Shown in pieces: positions 18,283-27,996 of a DNA stretch of 64,000 nt. The notes beneath the pieces are model-generated. The model worked only from the letters and a program-made list of their open reading frames with translations. It did not search any database and was not told the DNA's origin. Both the position numbers and the translations under genes were made by a program. Where the stretch lies: positions 1 through 64,000 of the forward strand of contig JBNKJS010000038.1 of NCBI GenBank assembly GCA_050291365.1, written 5' to 3'. The first letter of the stretch is position 1. The number at the start of each line of letters is the position of its first letter. Source of the DNA: JAAGZL01 sp050291365 (lineage in GTDB: Bacteria; Pseudomonadota; Gammaproteobacteria; Chromatiales; Chromatiaceae).

Positions 18283-19110
18283 TTATAGCCTATACACTAA
18301 CCTTCTTTCATACTTAATAAAAACATAGATACCAATACAGATAGATAACAGAGCAAATACCATTGCCTTTAGTATCATGTCATTCGCAGGGATTACTCCA
18401 GAGTAAATTGGCGCCCTAAACAAATCAATAAAGGGGACAATAGGATTTAATACCATAAGAAAAGCCACGCTCCCTTTTAGCGATTCAGGCTTATACAAAA
18501 TTGGGGAGAGAAAAAATAATGCCTGCATTAAAACGCCCAGAATATGCTGAAAATCCCTAAAATAAACGGTAACTATTGACACAATAAGAGACAGTCCAAA
18601 ACTGAAAACAAATATCAATATAAAAGATATCGGCAGGAATAAAAGTGCGGTTGTTATCTTAGTCCCCACAGCAATTATTATCAAAAATAGCGCCACAAAT
18701 GTCAGAATACAGTCTACAAACATCCCAATCGACATTCCCAGCGGAAATAGTATTTTAGGTATATATATTTTTTTTATTAGACCTTCATTAGCAATGATAG
18801 ACATACTATTTTGAGAAACTGATGCACTAAAATAGTTGAATGGAATCATGCCAGTAAATAGAAATATTGCAAATATTTTCAAGTCCATGTTAAAAATGGT
18901 AGAGAACACCAAGGCAGTGACACTCATCATCAACAGCGGGTTTACTAGAGTCCAGAGATACCCCATTAATGTTCGTCTATATCTCAAAACTAGCTGCTGT
19001 TTTACCAACTGATACAATACATACCTGAATTCATATACTTCATAAAAGTGCTTTACTAGCCTTCTATTTGGAGAAGCACTTATTACAGATGTATACTTGA
19101 CACTTTCCAT
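18283..19110 (-). CDS. wzm: Polysaccharide ABC transporter permease
   Basis: A 275-residue ABC-2 type permease with about six membrane segments, VLRYRRTLMGYLWTLVNPLL near the N-terminus (typical of Wzm/KpsM) and an amphipathic cytosolic N-terminal helix. With the ATPase it would flip a completed lipid-linked polysaccharide across the inner membrane. It is the first gene of the wzm-wzt-GT61 unit and is preceded by a 513-bp gap. Confidence 0.95.
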   Translation of the reverse strand: MESVKYTSVISASPNRRLVKHFYEVYEFRYVLYQLVKQQLVLRYRRTLMGYLWTLVNPLLMMSVTALVFSTIFNMDLKIFAIFLFTGMIPFNYFSASVSQNSMSIIANEGLIKKIYIPKILFPLGMSIGMFVDCILTFVALFLIIIAVGTKITTALLFLPISFILIFVFSFGLSLIVSIVTVYFRDFQHILGVLMQALFFLSPILYKPESLKGSVAFLMVLNPIVPFIDLFRAPIYSGVIPANDMILKAMVFALLSICIGIYVFIKYERRLVYRL

Positions 19111-19623
19111 AAATTTTCCTTAAACACAGTGTCATCCTATCTACACATACTACATAGGCTTGACCACTAGATTACAATAGAACATGTTTATTTAGTAAAA
19201 ACATGTACCCTTAGGCAAAGATTCAACTATCGGATACAATGTAATTACTGTACTACCGATAAAATATGCGATGTTTTATCACGATATAGTGACTCCATAT
19301 TTTAGATCTAGAATAAATATCAAAACATTATCGAATGCTGAATTAATTGACCCATTTGAATTGAGTGCGCTCCACTGGTCAAAATTAGTTATGATCAGAA
19401 AAAAGGTTGAATCCGCAACCTAAACTGCTCCAAATATGTGGCTGCTCCGTATCTATTAATGTTTTTAATCTCATAATTTCAACCAGCTCTAACTCGACTT
19501 GAGTAATTACATATAATTATTTTCAGAGCTTCTTCACAACATCAATTCCATTCAAAGATAATGTTATATTTACGTACTATAGACAATTCTCATTCAATCA
19601 ATATACGCGCAACATACAATTAA
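19111..19623. other. 513-bp AT-rich intergenic gap
   Basis: No gene recognised. It carries the minus-strand hairpin described at 19398-19421 and presumably the promoter of the wzm-wzt-GT61 unit. No insertion-sequence ends or transposase remnants were recognised. Confidence 0.6.
19398..19421 (-). terminator. Probable rho-independent terminator
   Basis: On the minus strand, AGGTTG-CGGATT-CAACCT forms a six-base stem with six-base loop, directly followed by TTTTTTCTG. It lies about 200 bp downstream of the glycosyltransferase stop (19624) and upstream of wzm, so it could end the long operon coming from the right. Confidence 0.6.
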
Positions 19624-21081
19624 TCAAAGCATACGACCTATTTCTGCTTTTAAAAAACGGTAATATCGAATCAGAATACGTAAGATTACACTACGAAAGC
19701 TGGTCTCAGTAAAATATTGAAACGCCTGATACAGATGATCCGGCTCTTGCCATTCCTTTAGTTCTGGCGCCACTAGATTACTAGAGAGCTTTTTGAGAGC
19801 TTCCCGGACAATCTCCTCACAATGATTTTTTTCATACCATTCCCGCGCTTTATTTCCATGAGAAATCAATGTCGTGCTGCTAATGTTTTTGATATAGCAA
19901 AATAACTCCTCTGGGTCTCGCCATACGAAAGCGCCATCATATGCTATGTCATGAGCACCAAGCATACGATTGACAGCATGACTATGGACAGCCACAGGGA
20001 TACCAGCCCCCATAACCTCAACAAGCGTACGACCGCCGCCATGAGGAAATGATGAAATATAAATATCCACACCAAATTCTATTAGCGCTCGCCATACACT
20101 TGGCACATAGGGAATATATACAAATGAACTATTGTTCACCTTTAACGCCCTTAACCCACGTCTTATACACCATCTGGCATACATGCTAAGTTTACCAATA
20201 TGTATATGGGTACCTCCTGTTCTTAATAGTAATTCAGGCACTACATCAACATATTTTACCAAATAAGGAATCTCCAACTTATTGGAGCAAGCTGCAGTAC
20301 AAGTCACTATCCCGCCGCTTTCTGCCCCCATTGTATTTGGAAGTCTTCTTCCTAAATCTCTAGCTACCAACGGCAGATATTTATTGCTCGATATCCCGAG
20401 CTTATAACGGCAGTTATAAAATCCAACTGGATGAAAGTCTATATGGTCAGCATAATCAAGATAAACACCCAAACAGAGATGATGGTCGCCGTGATGGCAA
20501 AATTTTAATTTATACCCCATATTCTTTTGCACAGCTGAAACTGCAACGCTATCTTGATGATGATTGAACATCCAGACTGATTTCGGACTAGTTGATACCA
20601 GTTGACTCTGAATCCAACCTAGCTTCGATAAATGGTTACCTGGTGGAGCATACTCAATTCGCACATCACAATTGTCGCTAAACATATTTTCTACTGCTTT
20701 GCGATCTGAATTACCGCACACGCCTGTTATAAGTATGAGTGTAGAAGCTCTTGGTGAGAGTCGTATCATATCTACCAATACTGCTGAGTGTCCTCCCGAA
20801 GCTTGCAGCTTGCTAGCAAGAACAACTGTATGTACAGTTTCGATATTTCGTTCGCTTGTATGATCAATTATATCTTTATCAATCAACTCATAGTTAATTT
20901 TGCCAATCATTTGGCAATAGTTATCTAGTATCTTTGAACCGAATATATTTGCAGTACTTAGAGGCTTACAAAACGTCAGATCTACAACTTTCTGAATGGC
21001 CGACAGAGCACCATTCAAATCTCCAATCTTGATTTGCGCTTCTACTCTTTCAATGAACTTCCTGCTATCCGTTATATACAT
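19624..21081 (-). CDS. Glycosyltransferase, GT-B fold (GT4/GT41-like)
   Basis: A 485-residue protein with a GT-B-like second half: HIHIGKL, VWRALIEFGVDIYISSFPHGGGRTLVEVMG in pieces, and AGIPVAVHSHAVNRMLG, which resembles nucleotide-sugar binding regions of GT41/HMW1C-like and some GT4 enzymes. The first 75 residues are a helical extension without recognised domain. The exact family and sugar are uncertain. It sits alone between two gaps, downstream of the sulfotransferase gene. Confidence 0.72.
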   Translation of the reverse strand: MYITDSRKFIERVEAQIKIGDLNGALSAIQKVVDLTFCKPLSTANIFGSKILDNYCQMIGKINYELIDKDIIDHTSERNIETVHTVVLASKLQASGGHSAVLVDMIRLSPRASTLILITGVCGNSDRKAVENMFSDNCDVRIEYAPPGNHLSKLGWIQSQLVSTSPKSVWMFNHHQDSVAVSAVQKNMGYKLKFCHHGDHHLCLGVYLDYADHIDFHPVGFYNCRYKLGISSNKYLPLVARDLGRRLPNTMGAESGGIVTCTAACSNKLEIPYLVKYVDVVPELLLRTGGTHIHIGKLSMYARWCIRRGLRALKVNNSSFVYIPYVPSVWRALIEFGVDIYISSFPHGGGRTLVEVMGAGIPVAVHSHAVNRMLGAHDIAYDGAFVWRDPEELFCYIKNISSTTLISHGNKAREWYEKNHCEEIVREALKKLSSNLVAPELKEWQEPDHLYQAFQYFTETSFRSVILRILIRYYRFLKAEIGRML

Positions 21082-21266
21082 TTAAGCGCTTCTTCTCAAA
21101 GAATACGTACAAATTGTACCATTAAGATTAATGTAATACTGCTATATGTAACTATAAAAATGAGTGGTCCTTTATTTTCAATCCAGATAAATACTGCCAT
21201 TATATATCCCACCGATTCCCTTACGCTATCTGATTAATTTTAATTTTTTAAAACACATAACAATAT

Positions 21267-22055
21267 TCAATCACTGTATCCAAAATAATCTAGCATTCCC
21301 GAAAACGACCTTTTGATATATATAATTTCGTCGTCCGACAGCTCTGTTCTCCAAGAGAGAATTCTCTCCTGAGAGATATCTGCATCATTTAACAGTGTAT
21401 AGAATGGGTCTGACTTGTCCCAAATACATATTTTTTTATCATTATCAATTAATCCATCAATGTTAAACCCAACATATTTTTCTAAATCCGATAATTTTCT
21501 TTCTACAATATCCTCATATTTAATAAAATATACGTTCTTCTTGTTTTCATTTAAAAATAAAACTATTTGATGATAATAATTAAATATGTCAGCTGCTCTT
21601 AATTCTAACTCCCACTTTTTTTTTTGCTTCCTTACAACATTTTTGATTGACGCTATTACACCAAGCGGGTTACGGATTGTGATTATAAAACGCGTATCAT
21701 CTGGAAAGATATCAATTGCATATTTTAGATATAGCGAAAGCAGTGGATCCTTTAATATTATGTGATTATATTTAGCTATATCAGGCCTTGTCTTAAGCAA
21801 GCACTCTAGATGCAAGTTAAAACTTTTTCGAAAAATTTCATAAAACACCTGTCTATTCCCATAGTAGCAACTAAACCGCTCCTCATCAGCAAACAAAATC
21901 GTATGAGCATACATTTCTATTTGTTTTGTTAAAAATGAACACTCTGGTACAACAGGACTGCATTCCATAGATGAGCATAATATGCGATTAAGCAGGGTCG
22001 TACCTGACCGTGGCGGGCCAGCAATAACAATAAATTGATTGCAGATATTTTTCAT
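21267..22055 (-). CDS. Sulfotransferase family protein
   Basis: The frame is open to 22136, but the Met at 22053-22055 (MKNICNQFIVIAG) lies just before the conserved 5'-phosphosulfate loop PPRSGTTLLNRIL, so I chose it; it gives 262 residues. The 3'-phosphate motif region RFIITIRNPLGVIASIKNV is also clear. The enzyme would transfer sulfate from PAPS to a sugar hydroxyl or amine. It is one of three unrelated-looking sulfotransferases in the window. Confidence 0.87.
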   Translation of the reverse strand: MKNICNQFIVIAGPPRSGTTLLNRILCSSMECSPVVPECSFLTKQIEMYAHTILFADEERFSCYYGNRQVFYEIFRKSFNLHLECLLKTRPDIAKYNHIILKDPLLSLYLKYAIDIFPDDTRFIITIRNPLGVIASIKNVVRKQKKKWELELRAADIFNYYHQIVLFLNENKKNVYFIKYEDIVERKLSDLEKYVGFNIDGLIDNDKKICIWDKSDPFYTLLNDADISQERILSWRTELSDDEIIYIKRSFSGMLDYFGYSD

Positions 22056-22329
22056 TTGTCGTCCGGCATTGACATCACCTGTAAAGACATGGCAGATAAT
22101 CAAGCATATAAATATTTCACATTGAGTATAATTCAACCAGGATCGTGCCTAGCAACTTTAATTTAATAAATGACTGCTTGCGCATGCAATAAATTGAAAG
22201 CGCCTTCCCAAAAGCATCTAGTCCATAACTACAATACAACATAAAAAGCCAAGATTATTGTTATCCATAGCAATAAGTAAACATAATTGAAAGAAGCACG
22301 CCTGACCATTTAACCTGGACTAAATAACC

Positions 22330-23424
22330 TTAACGATTATATCCATTAGCAACCTCAATCACATACTCCACTTCACTTACCTTCATCGCGGGAGAAATTG
22401 GCAAACTTAGTACTTCTTCTGCCAATACGTCAGCAACTGGAAAAGATTCAAACTTGTTGCTTTCATAACATTTTTGTCTATAAGGAGGGATGGGATAATG
22501 AATAATTGTTTCAATTCCATTACTATCAAGATACTGTTTAAATCTATCTCGCTCGGCGTGACAAATAACATAGAGATGCCAAACAGGTGATGCCCAGTCA
22601 GGGACAAATGGCGCAATAATTTCAGTCTCAGCGAATCCGCGCGAATATATTTGCGCAAGCTTATTACGCCATGAATTCCACTCAGTAAGATACATTAATT
22701 TTACTCTTAAAAATGCCGCCTGCAGTTCATCCAGCCTAGTGTTGCGACCAGCAGTATCATGGCGGTATTTTTCTATTGACCCATAATTTCTTAACCGTTT
22801 CACTTTGTCTGCAATTTGACTATCATTTGTGAGTATTGCACCTCCGTCGCCCATCGCTCCAATATTTTTCCCGGGATAAAAGCTGGTTGCAGCAGCATCA
22901 CCAAGACTGCCTATCGAGCGTCCATAATAACGCGCACCTTGTGCCTGTGCTGCATCCTCAATGACATACAGTTTATGTTTATTTGCTATTGCATTAATAG
23001 CATCCATATCCGACGGCTGACCATATAAGTGTACAGGTATAATTGCAGCTGTTCTTCCAGTTATAGCAGCCTCAATCAAATCAGGATTGATATTGAATGT
23101 ATCCTCGTATGGTTCTACTGGAACTGGTGTTGCTCCGCACCAAGATACCGCCAGCCATGTTGCTATAAAAGTATTAGAAGGGACAATAACTTCATCACCG
23201 GGACCGATGTCGTATGCCGATAACAACAAGGATAATGCATCAAGCCCGTTACCTACCCCAACACAGAACTGCACTCCAGAAAATGCAGCAAATTCTGATT
23301 CAAAAGCTTCTAGTTCTTCACCTAGAATATACCTACCCGAATTTAAAACACGTTGAAATGCCTCTCCTAAAGGTTCTTTTAGTTCGACATGAATAGCCTG
23401 AAGATCATGAAATGGGACTCGCAT
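22330..23424 (-). CDS. fdtB: DegT/DnrJ/EryC1/StrS sugar aminotransferase (FdtB/QdtB-like)
   Basis: A PLP enzyme of about 364 residues. RVPFHDLQAI at the start, VGVGNGLDALSLLL, VIEDAAQAQGARYYG and the Schiff-base Lys in SFYPGKNIGAMGDGG are characteristic of 3-aminotransferases acting on dTDP-3-keto-6-deoxyhexoses. An upstream GTG (23439) is in frame but the ATG at 23424 starts the conserved region. With the isomerase at 23522 and the GNAT at 23955 it forms an amino-sugar cassette; galacto versus gluco configuration (Fuc3N or Qui3N) cannot be decided. Confidence 0.9.
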   Translation of the reverse strand: MRVPFHDLQAIHVELKEPLGEAFQRVLNSGRYILGEELEAFESEFAAFSGVQFCVGVGNGLDALSLLLSAYDIGPGDEVIVPSNTFIATWLAVSWCGATPVPVEPYEDTFNINPDLIEAAITGRTAAIIPVHLYGQPSDMDAINAIANKHKLYVIEDAAQAQGARYYGRSIGSLGDAAATSFYPGKNIGAMGDGGAILTNDSQIADKVKRLRNYGSIEKYRHDTAGRNTRLDELQAAFLRVKLMYLTEWNSWRNKLAQIYSRGFAETEIIAPFVPDWASPVWHLYVICHAERDRFKQYLDSNGIETIIHYPIPPYRQKCYESNKFESFPVADVLAEEVLSLPISPAMKVSEVEYVIEVANGYNR

Positions 23425-23521
23425 ATATATTGTGTCCACAAATATTATTTAAATAACCCTAACCTTTGGGTAGGTTCCTTAAAATCATACTAAACAAAGA
23501 TTCATCCATTATTTCTATTTA

Positions 23522-23938
23522 TTAAATATCCTGGCTCTTGGCATCTGCACTGAAGAGTTCAAAATCATGATAATAGTCTTCAGGGTCGTATAATTCAGAA
23601 GCCAGCACCATACTTACGGCACCTGATGAAAAATTATCTAGATATCTCCACATCATTGGACATATATACAACCCATAATAAGATCGATTAAGATTAAATC
23701 GCTTCTCATTCTTCCCATCATTTACCACAACATCAAAACTACCTGACATAGCTATAATAAACTGTTGCAGTTTTCTATGCCCATGACCACCACGGGCTGC
23801 ACCACCTGGCACATCATAAAGATAATAAACCCGTCGAATCTCAAATGGGACGTGATTTGATCCCTCAATAAATGTTAGATTGCCTCGAGGGTCATGATTT
23901 ACTGGCAATCTAATAATTTCACAATCGTCCAATGACAC
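23522..23938 (-). CDS. fdtA: dTDP-4-keto-6-deoxyhexose 3,4-ketoisomerase (FdtA/QdtA, cupin)
   Basis: A 138-residue cupin of the WxcM/FdtA family. DPRGNLTFIEG at the start, RVYYLYDVPGGAARGGHGHRK with the paired active-site histidines, and YICPMMWRYLDNFSSGAV are diagnostic. It shifts the keto group of dTDP-4-keto-6-deoxyglucose from C4 to C3, giving the substrate of the neighbouring aminotransferase. The needed RmlA and RmlB are not encoded in the window. Confidence 0.94.
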   Translation of the reverse strand: MSLDDCEIIRLPVNHDPRGNLTFIEGSNHVPFEIRRVYYLYDVPGGAARGGHGHRKLQQFIIAMSGSFDVVVNDGKNEKRFNLNRSYYGLYICPMMWRYLDNFSSGAVSMVLASELYDPEDYYHDFELFSADAKSQDI

Positions 23939-23954
23939 AGCACCCTCCTTCTCT

Positions 23955-24536
23955 TCACTGTTGACTTAAAAATAGATTAATCAGTGATTGCAACCTAGGA
24001 CGACACACAGATCTGTATTCATCTTCAAGAATTGAAATGGCTGTGGTATTTTTGTATTCACCATTATATATATAATGATCTCTTAGAATACCTTCCTTCT
24101 GGTAGCCTAGGTAGGCCCTCATTTTTAGCATACTATGATTATCCTCCATAACATCGCCATATATTTTATGCATTCCCATGTCGTCGAATGCATAATCACT
24201 CAGCAAAAGTTCTGCCTCAAATGCAACAGGTGCACAGCCCACATAATCCTGTTCGCCTATTAAGAATCTTCCCATTTGCAATGATTTACTAGCCAGATTG
24301 ATATCATAGAGAGCAATCATTCCTACTGATCTTGACATGTAGTCAATGATATAATTTTTATCGCTTGTTGTACTTTTTTCTTCAATCCATTTTTGCTGTT
24401 CTTCAACAGTTTTTGCACCCCGCTGTAGATGTCGCGCCCTATCTGAAAGCCTCCACCCTAAGGTCTGCGCAGCATCATCCATTCTAATTGGTCTTAGCCG
24501 ACAAATTTGACCCTCAAGATTCATTCCTAACCTCAT
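23955..24536 (-). CDS. GNAT family N-acetyltransferase (RimJ/RimL type)
   Basis: A 193-residue GNAT protein. RLRPIRMDDAAQTLGW opens the domain and HKIYGDVMEDNHSMLKMRAYLGYQKEGILRD is the acetyl-CoA-binding end seen in pieces. Flagellin/O-antigen loci use such GNATs to acylate sugar amines, so the 3-amino group made next door is a natural target; the acyl donor could equally be the ACP-bound product of the cassette at 24613-32872. It begins 76 bp after the stop of the ANL ligase gene. Confidence 0.86.
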   Translation of the reverse strand: MRLGMNLEGQICRLRPIRMDDAAQTLGWRLSDRARHLQRGAKTVEEQQKWIEEKSTTSDKNYIIDYMSRSVGMIALYDINLASKSLQMGRFLIGEQDYVGCAPVAFEAELLLSDYAFDDMGMHKIYGDVMEDNHSMLKMRAYLGYQKEGILRDHYIYNGEYKNTTAISILEDEYRSVCRPRLQSLINLFLSQQ

Positions 24537-24612
24537 TTACAAAGAATGTTTATTTCATACGGACACTAAATATACGCCCTGCACATCCTGATATTAAGAT
24601 AATAAGCTACAA

Positions 24613-25962
24613 TTATATTTTTCTAACTTTTTTGTGGCGTGCACTTTTCTGTACTTCGTGACTCACTATTTCATATTTCACAGGAACTTTGTACCTTGCC
24701 ATTCTGCCAATACAGTGCTTTCGTAGTCTCTGAGTCAAATGGTGCCTCTCTTCAGGAGACCCTAGTGATACTCTTGCCTTGACAATATGCCCCATAACAG
24801 GATGCTCAACCCCAATGACAGTTGCCTCCTCAATATTTTCAGCCTCAAGTAACACATTCTCGATTTCAGTAGGGAATACCTTTTGACCTCCGACATTAAT
24901 CATATCCGATTTTCTCCCCAGAATTCTCATATATTCTCCACGGAGTTCAACACAGTCGTCTGTACACATCCAACCATTTTTATCAATTGGACTGGGGGCG
25001 TTTAAATATCCCTCCATATTTGCATCAGAGCGTACCCACAATATATTGTCTATGACTTTCGTTTCAAAACCAGTCCCGCCAATTTTAACCCAGATCGAAT
25101 CATCACTCTCAGATTTTGACCTTAGAACTCCGAGCTCAGATAAACCATACGTTTGCTTAATTTTTGCATTGGGAAATATAGCATTCAATTTTTGAAGAGT
25201 AGCGGACGGCATTACCTCTGTACCATAGGTAATAAGCTTAACCGATGATAAGTCATATGAATTATAACTACGAGATGCAATTAGCATATTAATAAAGGTT
25301 GGCGTAGCAGGTAATAGTGTTGCTTGCGATGCCTGTATCATCTTACAAACAACTTCCGGATTTCTGCTTGGAAGGCATATTGCCATACCACAATATGCAA
25401 ATGAGGAGAGCAAAGTATTAAACCCACCAAAATGATCTATCATCAGAAATAAAATCGTTCTCCACCCAGGCCTCACTTCTACAAATTTACGCATAACGCG
25501 TTCGCAGTTCTGCAAAATCCCCTTAGGCTCTCCAGTTGAACCAGAAGAGAAAACAACCAATCCAGATTCATTTTTTGTTTTAAATGAATCAATTAGCTCA
25601 TTGCGCGGAGCATTCTTAATAAAATCTATGACATATGAATCGTCAGGCGAAAATCTAAATAAGCATTCGACTCCTGATATTTCAATGTAATTACCTAGCT
25701 CATGCTTAATTGAAGATGCAAATGGAACAAGAATTGCCTTTTTTCTCATCAGCGCAAAAATAAGCGAACATACCTGAGGGGAATATTCAGCAACAAACCC
25801 AACAACCGTACCTTGGATTACTCCATATTCTTCTAGTTTTTCATCCCACAAACTAATGAGCTTTATAAAATCATCATAGCTATATACTTTTTCATTCCAC
25901 ATGAGCGCAGGTTCTTTTCCTACGGAGGACATCCGTTCGAAGATCGTATCAATTGCACTCAT
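24613..25962 (-). CDS. ANL-superfamily acyl-CoA/acyl-ACP ligase (AMP-binding)
   Basis: A 449-residue adenylate-forming enzyme. Motifs: P-loop VFSSGSTGEPKG (about residues 137-148), KQTYGLSELG, GWMCTDD, GRKSDMINVGGQKVFPTEIE, and a C-terminal KSARHKKVRK that keeps the catalytic A10 lysine. It probably activates a small acid and loads it onto the ACP encoded 3 bp upstream, or acts as final transferase. The start overlaps the operon tightly. Substrate unknown. Confidence 0.9.
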   Translation of the reverse strand: MSAIDTIFERMSSVGKEPALMWNEKVYSYDDFIKLISLWDEKLEEYGVIQGTVVGFVAEYSPQVCSLIFALMRKKAILVPFASSIKHELGNYIEISGVECLFRFSPDDSYVIDFIKNAPRNELIDSFKTKNESGLVVFSSGSTGEPKGILQNCERVMRKFVEVRPGWRTILFLMIDHFGGFNTLLSSFAYCGMAICLPSRNPEVVCKMIQASQATLLPATPTFINMLIASRSYNSYDLSSVKLITYGTEVMPSATLQKLNAIFPNAKIKQTYGLSELGVLRSKSESDDSIWVKIGGTGFETKVIDNILWVRSDANMEGYLNAPSPIDKNGWMCTDDCVELRGEYMRILGRKSDMINVGGQKVFPTEIENVLLEAENIEEATVIGVEHPVMGHIVKARVSLGSPEERHHLTQRLRKHCIGRMARYKVPVKYEIVSHEVQKSARHKKVRKI

Positions 25963-25965
25963 ATG

Positions 25966-26217
25966 CTAAGCCGATGCAAGTGTAATATTGTTTTCTTCTA
26001 ATACCAGCTTTATTAATTTATAGGATAAAATCTCCCCCACTTGATCGTCCGTCAATTCAACATGAAAATATTCTTCAAGAGCAATAATCAAATTCATGTG
26101 TCGCAGTGAGTCCCATTCTTCGATACTGTCTGGTGATGTATCTTCAGTAATAATATCCGCACTTACACCAAATACTTTCGCCAGCACTGCCTTTAGTTCA
26201 TTTTCCTGAAACTGCAT
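25966..26217 (-). CDS. Acyl carrier protein (ACP1)
   Basis: An 83-residue acidic carrier protein with the 4'-phosphopantetheine serine (Ser37) in EEWDSLRHMNLIIALEE. Length and charge fit stand-alone ACPs. It sits between the FkbH-like gene (6 bp) and the ANL ligase gene (3 bp), the arrangement used when a small acyl unit is tethered outside fatty-acid synthesis. Confidence 0.93.
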   Translation of the reverse strand: MQFQENELKAVLAKVFGVSADIITEDTSPDSIEEWDSLRHMNLIIALEEYFHVELTDDQVGEILSYKLIKLVLEENNITLASA

Positions 26218-26223
26218 AATTAC

Positions 26224-27996
26224 TCATTCCTCATTGATTTCAATATATGGTACAGAATCTGGCTTACTATAAGTTCGTAAAAACTCAAACACCACTTTGC
26301 CCTGTTGTTCAGAAACTTCTGTAAAATTGAGATTTTTCCAAAAGTCTCTTACTTGCTGATTCTTTGTTGTTGGTATGAATTCTGACTCCCATGTACACAT
26401 ACCCCATTGCCTCTCCAATACTTTCATCGCCGTAAGCCAAAAAGAGACTTCAATGTTTCTTCCAAGAACTCTGCAACTCATTAGAAATGTATCAACAGTT
26501 GCCACGCCTTCGTTTATTGTTGCAATAATAACTCCGGTCAATCCAGAATCACCAAATTTATCGCTTACTGAAAGACTAAGAACCTCCGCATGTGGAGAAG
26601 CAATAATTTCCTGTATCTGAGTTTCAGAATATCTACGTGTGGTTAAATTAAACTGGTTTGTCTTTTGCGTAAGCTGGGAGATACGTGGCACTTCAGACGC
26701 TCTTGCTTTGTGCACTGATATTGATATAGATAGTGTCTCCAAGTATTGTTCTATTGATTCGAACTTCGCTTGCTCGTTCTTACGAAGCATCTCTACTTGA
26801 TACATCTCAGTTCTATTTGAATCTTCTTCACTAAGAGTAAGCGTGTCAAACAACCCATCTCTATCCAAAAGAACAGGATATTCGTATAGTCTTTGCGGCA
26901 CTTGGTAAACCTGAACTTCAGGAACTAACTTCCTTATCAACTCACATTCAATCTGACTATCATCAACAAAAACGAAACTATCTAAACCCAAGTTGAGCTC
27001 TTGAGCAAGAATTTTAATATTTGTGGCCTTGTCATCCCAATTAATTTTCCAGCCAGATAAATGACTCCTGCTTAAAAGGCAATGCGGATGATTATCCAAA
27101 ACATCCAAAACATCCATTTCATTATTTTTGCTGCAAAGTATTACCAGCACTCCCCTCTCGTACAATTTGAGTATCTTTTTTTGGAATTCAAAATATATAT
27201 TTCCTGGATATGTATTTGGATCAAGATTGATTCCGTCAATACCGTCCTCCCCAACTATGCCTCCCCATAAAGTATTGTCGCAATCCAGAACCAGACATTT
27301 TTTTGTTTTCCCCTTTAATGCTCTAGTAATTTTTGTCAATTCATATGCATAGTAACTTAGGAATTTGCTTTTGAAGGGCAATTTAGACATGTACCAAAAC
27401 CGGTAATCCATGCTGTCATTTTCACCAAGAATGCGTACCATGCGTTCCCAGTCTATCAGTACGAACTGCCTACTATTAGTTGAAACAAATTTTCTGATTA
27501 ATTGATTCAGCTTCAATGTTTCATCATAACTACTATGTCTCTCAGCTTCTCCTGCAATTCCATATTCTGGATAAAAAGATGGAATAAAAGTATTCAGCGC
27601 AATTATGGCATCTGTTTTTTTTGACAGCTCTACATAAATAGATACCAAATCCCTCATGACATCATCAGAACTCCACTCCACCTTCCACCAATCAGGCAAA
27701 TAAATATCGAAATATATGGCTAGAACAACAAGATCTGGGCTGTCATGGAATAAATGAGAGGTGGAATCCATAATTTCCTGACGGATCATATCGTAGTTGC
27801 CAAAAGTAATACTAGGTTGTAAACCACCACTCAACGAATGATACTCTAAAAAAGGCTCGATCCCCTCGACAGTAAAATTCCGCAAAAAATTAATTTGTAC
27901 TGGAAACCCATTGAAATTATCAGATGCATTGATTTTGTGTACTGCGTCCAATACATCCACAATTTCATATGTATCAATGGCAGATAAATAATTCAT
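26224..27996 (-). CDS. FkbH-like HAD-IIIC protein (glyceryl-ACP synthase type)
   Basis: A 590-residue protein. The first 225 residues resemble the SGNH-like N-domain of long FkbH proteins. The HAD core starts at about 233 (CLVLDCDNTLWGGIVGEDG, with both catalytic aspartates) and VFVDDSQIECELI carries the distal acidic pair. The last 150 residues are GNAT-like (LSQLTQKTNQFNLTTRRYSE; SCRVLGRNIEVSFWL). Relatives take glycerate from 1,3-bisphosphoglycerate, drop phosphate, and load it on ACP. Its stop-start overlap (ATGA) with the MaoC-SDR gene and 6-bp gap to ACP1 argue for the same reaction here, but methoxymalonyl- or 3-hydroxyacyl-type products are possible. Confidence 0.9.
   Translation of the reverse strand: MNYLSAIDTYEIVDVLDAVHKINASDNFNGFPVQINFLRNFTVEGIEPFLEYHSLSGGLQPSITFGNYDMIRQEIMDSTSHLFHDSPDLVVLAIYFDIYLPDWWKVEWSSDDVMRDLVSIYVELSKKTDAIIALNTFIPSFYPEYGIAGEAERHSSYDETLKLNQLIRKFVSTNSRQFVLIDWERMVRILGENDSMDYRFWYMSKLPFKSKFLSYYAYELTKITRALKGKTKKCLVLDCDNTLWGGIVGEDGIDGINLDPNTYPGNIYFEFQKKILKLYERGVLVILCSKNNEMDVLDVLDNHPHCLLSRSHLSGWKINWDDKATNIKILAQELNLGLDSFVFVDDSQIECELIRKLVPEVQVYQVPQRLYEYPVLLDRDGLFDTLTLSEEDSNRTEMYQVEMLRKNEQAKFESIEQYLETLSISISVHKARASEVPRISQLTQKTNQFNLTTRRYSETQIQEIIASPHAEVLSLSVSDKFGDSGLTGVIIATINEGVATVDTFLMSCRVLGRNIEVSFWLTAMKVLERQWGMCTWESEFIPTTKNQQVRDFWKNLNFTEVSEQQGKVVFEFLRTYSKPDSVPYIEINEE

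Noticed and set aside
19111..19623. Insertion sequence remnant
   Set aside because: No terminal inverted repeats, target duplications or transposase-like frames seen.
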